From contig JAGTJM010000032.1 in NCBI GenBank assembly GCA_020747015.1, forward strand, positions 1-64,000: a stretch of 64,000 nt of DNA, given 5' to 3'. Below are positions 60,039-64,000 of this stretch, piece by piece (positions within the stretch are counted from its first letter, which is position 1; the number at the start of each line of letters is the position of its first letter). A model generated the notes under the pieces. The model saw nothing but the letters and a program-made list of their open reading frames with translations. It was not told the origin of the DNA and did no database searches. The translations under genes were made by a program, and so were the position numbers. Origin of the DNA: Pyrenochaeta sp. MPI-SDFR-AT-0127. Taxonomy: Eukaryota; Ascomycota; Dothideomycetes; Pleosporales; Cucurbitariaceae.

Positions 60039-60477
60039 ACTTTGGCGCAGCAGTGACTTATACCTCTAACTACCCGCAGTGTTGGTTCATGTCCTCATTA
60101 CGCAGCGGCCACTACACGTCGCGCTTGCTCCAGTATAAAACCTCGCTGACTGGAAATTGGCAGCAACGTGGCTGCATATGGATGATCGTCATCAAATATA
60201 TGCTGCTATGTGGTGTGAGGCATTATGCTACTGCGGGCTCCATCCCAACGATGTGGTTTCACCGGAATGTTGCACATGTGGCGTTGTATTGGCGATGCCT
60301 TCCCAATCACCCCTTCCATGGTGGGTCATCCGTTGGAGCCACCACCCCAACGCCTGTACATTGATTTCAGAACCATTCGCAAAATTTGCACAACGCCGAG
60401 AAACAGTAAACACTTACTCTACAATTTTTCACAAGCTTCTAATCGAAGCCATTTTAGGACCCTCCACTAGGTTGTAA
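60039..60477 (+). CDS. Possible BIR-like zinc-motif ORF (fragment)
   Basis: This frame is open from just after a TAA at 60036-60038 to the stop at 60475-60477 and has no ATG before the motif, so a 5' exon or a decayed gene must be assumed. It encodes ALCYCGLHPNDVV, then ECCTCGVVL, then a Trp-rich stretch, then HHPNACTLI. That spacing recalls BIR (inhibitor-of-apoptosis) zinc domains, which run G-x-Y-x-G, CxxC, W, then H...PxC. The second zinc His is not in the standard register. Treat as suggestive only. Confidence 0.3.
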
Positions 60478-60906
60478 CTTTCCTTAGCGTCTCTGAATAG
60501 TGGAAGGAAGGTCCAATGGTAATCATCTTGTCAGTAAGACCAGATACGACAATTCTGCCGTTGTGAATCTTGCTGAATGGAGAATATCGCATCGCGAACA
60601 TAACGGTCTTGATTCCATTGTGTCGGATCCAACGGTCTCCATTAAATCGGCTCGCTAGCGACCATCCACGACGTAAAAGTTCTTTGCGCACAGACTGGTC
60701 ATCGAGATCGAGGCAATAATGAAGATAAAACCATCTTCGTTGCTATATGCGCGCGCAGCCAGGGCGTAAAGTTGCCCAAAAATCGCTCTAGCGTTACCAT
60801 CCTTACATTGAACGTGAATATCTATCTTGAGGTTCCAGAGACTGTGACGGCGCTCGTGAACTAAATACTTGAGCTGTCGAAAATTTCGGCTTGGTGAGCT
60901 TCCCAT
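60467..60906 (-). CDS. Hypothetical protein or pseudogene fragment
   Basis: Two overlapping minus-strand frames (60906-60655 and about 60750-60467) look coding in composition but are in different registers. The second reads smoothly through FYLHYCLDLDDQSV to a C-terminus ending LRKVTT. A splice at a CATATAG acceptor near 60740 is possible, but I found no donor that keeps frame, so a frameshifted remnant is equally likely. No family recognised. Confidence 0.25.
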
Positions 60907-62349
60907 AAACTTAGCTTCTTAAATGATGAAATTTGTCCAACGGTGCTAGAAGATGAACGATGAATTCCTCAATCCTATAGCTCAAGAGCTTGATCCCTAA
61001 ACTCTGCGGTGGCGGAACTGTTTGCTCGCTGGGGAAAGAAGAAAGTTGCTCCATGTATGCATGTTAGTGTTCATGGTTTTGAGAGCTACAAAGTCTAGAA
61101 GGAGATCCAAATTTCTGTTATAGTCCTTGCATCGTCCTATATCCAGATATAGGTGTTCCAGAAATGACTGGTGAGGCTATAAAGTCTCTATAAGATGTAG
61201 CGTTATGAAGTGTTCTGTTCGATTGCGTGGGGCCAAGGGCCAAGGACGCAAAGCCAGCCACGACCTTCTGCCAAATTTGGCCTTCATTGCGCCAAGATAA
61301 GGCCTCACGTATAACACTAGGCTCGACTACAGCTTGTTACAGGACCGGCTTTTCCTTAGAAGTATGCTTAGCAAGCATGGAAGCATCGGAAGGGCTCTAT
61401 CGGAGGCTGAAGTCCGCAGATGTGTCCACGCATTTAGGGTCACTTGACGGACGTACTCTTCGAACTCAGGCCGGCCAATAAGTCGAAGATTGAGGCCCTC
61501 TCAAATTTTTCTGTCTCTCTTTTATAACTTGGTCTGGTTGGGTTCGATGTACTGGCAATAAAACACTGGGTTGTTGACATCCCGCAAACAATTACATGTA
61601 AACGACATATGAAGTAGATCTAGTTGCGCCAGAAACGCACCGGTGTTCAGTAGTCGATTTTCATGAGTTCCGTCATTGAAGTAGTACTGGAACTGGCCGC
61701 GTTTCAATAACTAGTATCAAACTCTGGGGGATCATTGCTGACCGGACTATATTAGCCTGTAAAGTTTATATGGCTTTGTGTGCAGCTTGAATCCTCGGTA
61801 ATGCGCTGGCATCTGCGTAGTACTTCACTTCATGAGAAGCAACGTATATGGAACTCTATAGAGTCTTAGAACTCCTCTCCTATCATCCGTCGCTCTAATT
61901 AGAGACAGCCGGTATCATTCCCAGCGCAGAATTAGAAACAAAGTCAACAATATCATCTGAGAGTTTTCCGAATACTGGTAAAATCACCGCGATAGATTTT
62001 AATTGTAAAGACGCACTTCTAATATCACTTCGCTTACAGTTCTCCTGGCCATTCACACGCACGTAATACTCTAGAACGAATCATACTAAATCCTGTGGCT
62101 GCCATTGGGTCATTCCATCCGGGTAATCTAGAGGAACAATTACAAACCCACTCCATGAGTACTGCGGACCAAACCCGGGCCAGGTTTGAACCTAGCTTGG
62201 GATGGACCCGGTGTCCTGGCATAGTGAATCAAATTGATTCTGCAGCACATCTTATATGATTAGTAGTTGCATCCCCACTGCGATTAAGGGGTATATTTTG
62301 GCCATAAATCCCAATTCACGTACATATGACTCGAAGTCAGACCTTTACA

Positions 62350-63119
62350 ATGTATCGCCACATTAACTCCGCTTTTCTCTTTACATTCTCTAATTTCCTC
62401 TATTGCACTCATGCTGGCATATCTACCATTAACACGGTAACATACAGTGGAAATGGCTGTGCTCAAGGGACCGTATACACCACCAAAGACCCACACTCGA
62501 CCATTTTAACTCAAGACTTTGAAGGCCTATTCTTAAGTTGGGGCCCAGGCACAAATCCTGTCGATCACTTGAAGACTTGCGTTATCAACATAAATTTTGG
62601 TTTTGATGAGCCTTGCAACCGCCTTACTGTGAATAAACATGGTATGAATGCCACAGGATTCTTATATCGGATGAGGGAGAATGTTGCCATCAAAGCGATT
62701 GTAACCTATATGAGGGCAGATGGAGTTGATGCAGTGGTTCGTATTTTCGTTTTCATTCTCCCCGCGGCACCATAGGGTTGTAGCTGCCCCGAACTGAACG
62801 GCTAACCCTGACGCATTTACCCTTATTATTTGCATCGCTAAACTACTTGTAGGCAAGCAGCACGGTCTCATGGGAAGACCTGCCCGTCGATCCAATCTCA
62901 GGCTGGCTCGGGTGGCAGCATACAAGCGGGGCACCAGACAACACAATCACGACTTCCTGTAGTGATACAACTTGGCTGCGTATCTACTATAGAGTAACAG
63001 TAACGACGAGTGAAGAATTTTATCACAGCTTGATAGGATCCGAGGGCCCGCAAGAGGGGAATTGGAGTTTCAAACACTCAATAAGCGTAGAAAAGTGCGA
63101 GGGTTGCGAGAAGGGTTGA
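62350..63119 (+). CDS. Secreted DUF4360-like protein
   Basis: Exons 62350-62736 and 62853-63119, joined by a 116-nt intron (GTTCGT...GTAG, branch GCTAAAC), give 217 residues; an ATG 24 nt upstream is possible. A signal peptide ends near THAG. The mature start INTVTYSGNGCAQGTVYT, then GPGTNPVDHLKTCVINI, is the signature of the DUF4360 family of small secreted fungal proteins. The second exon supplies the usual C-terminal part with paired cysteines (TTSCSDTTW and KCEGCEKG). Family function is not established. The gene follows a 2.8 kb gene-poor stretch. Confidence 0.85.
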
Positions 63120-64000
63120 GTTTTAAACAAAGTAACATTCTAAAGGTAATAATACCTTATGGCGGAATTTAGAAGCCTCATCGTCCACAAGTCATTAGGA
63201 CACGTCTCAGTTCACTTAGCCTATGTACTAAGAGAGACTCCTCTTTCAGGTGACCTATCATCTTCCCGCAGCTTTTTTTTGGGCATAAAAACATCAAACA
63301 TCTCGATCTTCTTTTCTTCCTTGATCCGCGATATCAGATAAGCACACGTTACGGGTTTAGTAGTAGTAGTAGGGTAATAGTAAATCCGTGTCTTTACTAT
63401 GTCGAGGCTTAGCTTTACAATTAAACAAAATTATCCATAAACAGTTCATTGTCGGGAGATATCAGGCGCAAACTCTTGAACAAACTCAGTGGCCTTGGAA
63501 ACTAATCCTATCGCAGGTGATCAAGAAAATGAGTGATTTTAGATCGTAGGATCAGTCGAATTCGCGAACTGGGCACATAATAGGAAGTATATCTCTTGAC
63601 ATAAAAGTGGATAGAATAGCATGCAAGGAGTGTGTTCCATTCAAATAGTCTTCTACATTGCTACCATCAGAAGTTGGGTCAAGAATAAGCTCGAGTATCT
63701 CAATTAACAAGAACAATGAGCAGAAAACATATTGCTTTGCACCTTGATGAAATCGTCCATGCGGCTGATTTTGCCTTCGAACTTGTGTGGAACCAGGCCA
63801 CCTGTCACTTTTCCTATTCTTCTTGCTCTAGTACCTTAGATAGCGTACTGCCTAACGCATTCGGGATCGTGGATGAGATATTATTGACTTTTTTTTCAGT
63901 GTTGTTGAGGTAGTTGGGTGCAGATCTTAGTGCCCCTACAGGACTTCCCTGGTGGATTTTATTGAGCTGAATTTATGCAGGTTCACAGATCCGTCATCAT
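63120..64000. other. Window edge, no supported gene
   Basis: About 880 nt. A GTA-type microsatellite lies at 63357-63374. Frames 63159-63341 and 63716-63913 (+) have no recognisable family. The second begins with an ATG in a fair context (AACAATGAGC) and could be the first exon of a gene that continues past the window. Confidence 0.5.

Larger units (their letters stand above)
59569..62349. other. Gene-poor stretch with two weak ORFs
   Basis: 2.8 kb upstream of both the fusion gene (-) and the DUF4360-like gene (+), so it contains both promoters. Two weak candidates are listed separately (60039-60477 + and 60467-60906 -). The frames at 61227-61481, 61522-61707 and 62034-62222 have no features. 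Confidence 0.5.

Noticed and set aside
62150..62215. Second tRNA-like T-arm (GGTTCAAACC on the minus strand)
   Set aside because: The loop would be six nucleotides and no acceptor stem pairs; likely chance.
1..64000. CRISPR arrays, insertion sequences, bacterial operon features
   Set aside because: The DNA is fungal; no regularly spaced repeats, transposase frames or terminal inverted repeats were seen by eye.

Overview
The window is nuclear DNA of a filamentous ascomycete (Pezizomycotina). Genes are broken by short introns (about 50-120 nt) with GTRAGT-like donors, CTRAC-like branch sites and YAG acceptors. The protein families are typical of that group: highly reducing PKS, multimodular NRPS, Zn2Cys6 regulator, RTA1-like protein, GPI-type phospholipase B and a DUF4360-like secreted protein. 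The sequence alone does not name a species. All exon structures were spliced by hand by requiring an open frame and family-consistent protein across each junction.

Left half, about 0.75-33.1 kb: a biosynthetic gene cluster for a polyketide-capped peptide. In order it holds a cytochrome P450 (-), an acyl-CoA/acyl-AMP ligase (-), a fully reducing PKS with KS-AT-DH-MT-ER-KR-ACP (-), a stand-alone thioesterase (-) and, divergently transcribed, a 4787-residue NRPS (+). The NRPS reads T0-E*-C1-A1-T1-E1-C2-A2-T2-C3-A3-T3-C4-T*, where E* and T* have lost key catalytic or attachment residues. The simplest model is that the PKS makes a C-methylated reduced acyl chain, the thioesterase frees it, the ligase activates it and loads it on T0, and the NRPS adds three amino acids (the first epimerised). 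The terminal C domain would then release or cyclise a lipotripeptide or cyclotridepsipeptide, and the P450 may oxidise it. This is the gene logic known for emericellamide, W493/fusaristatin and beauveriolide-type clusters. The exact product cannot be read from sequence.

Middle, 33.1-46.6 kb: a secreted PAF-acetylhydrolase-like esterase, a probable acidic low-complexity protein, an L-serine dehydratase-like PLP enzyme, a 4.1 kb gene-poor stretch, a small secreted protein with a six-cysteine tail, a weak hypothetical gene and a UPC2-like Zn2Cys6 regulator.

Right part, 46.6-64 kb: an RTA1-like seven-helix membrane protein, a 3.6 kb gene-poor stretch with an AT-rich (possibly RIP-affected) block, and a phospholipase B. 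Then comes an unusual single-exon 1155-residue protein that fuses a methyltransferase-like domain, a BBE-type FAD oxidase, a phosphomevalonate-kinase-like P-loop domain and a purine-type phosphoribosyltransferase. After it lie a possible BIR-like zinc-motif ORF and a DUF4360-like secreted protein.

The two strongest leads are the four-domain fusion at 56.1-59.6 kb and the NRPS with degenerate domains at both ends.
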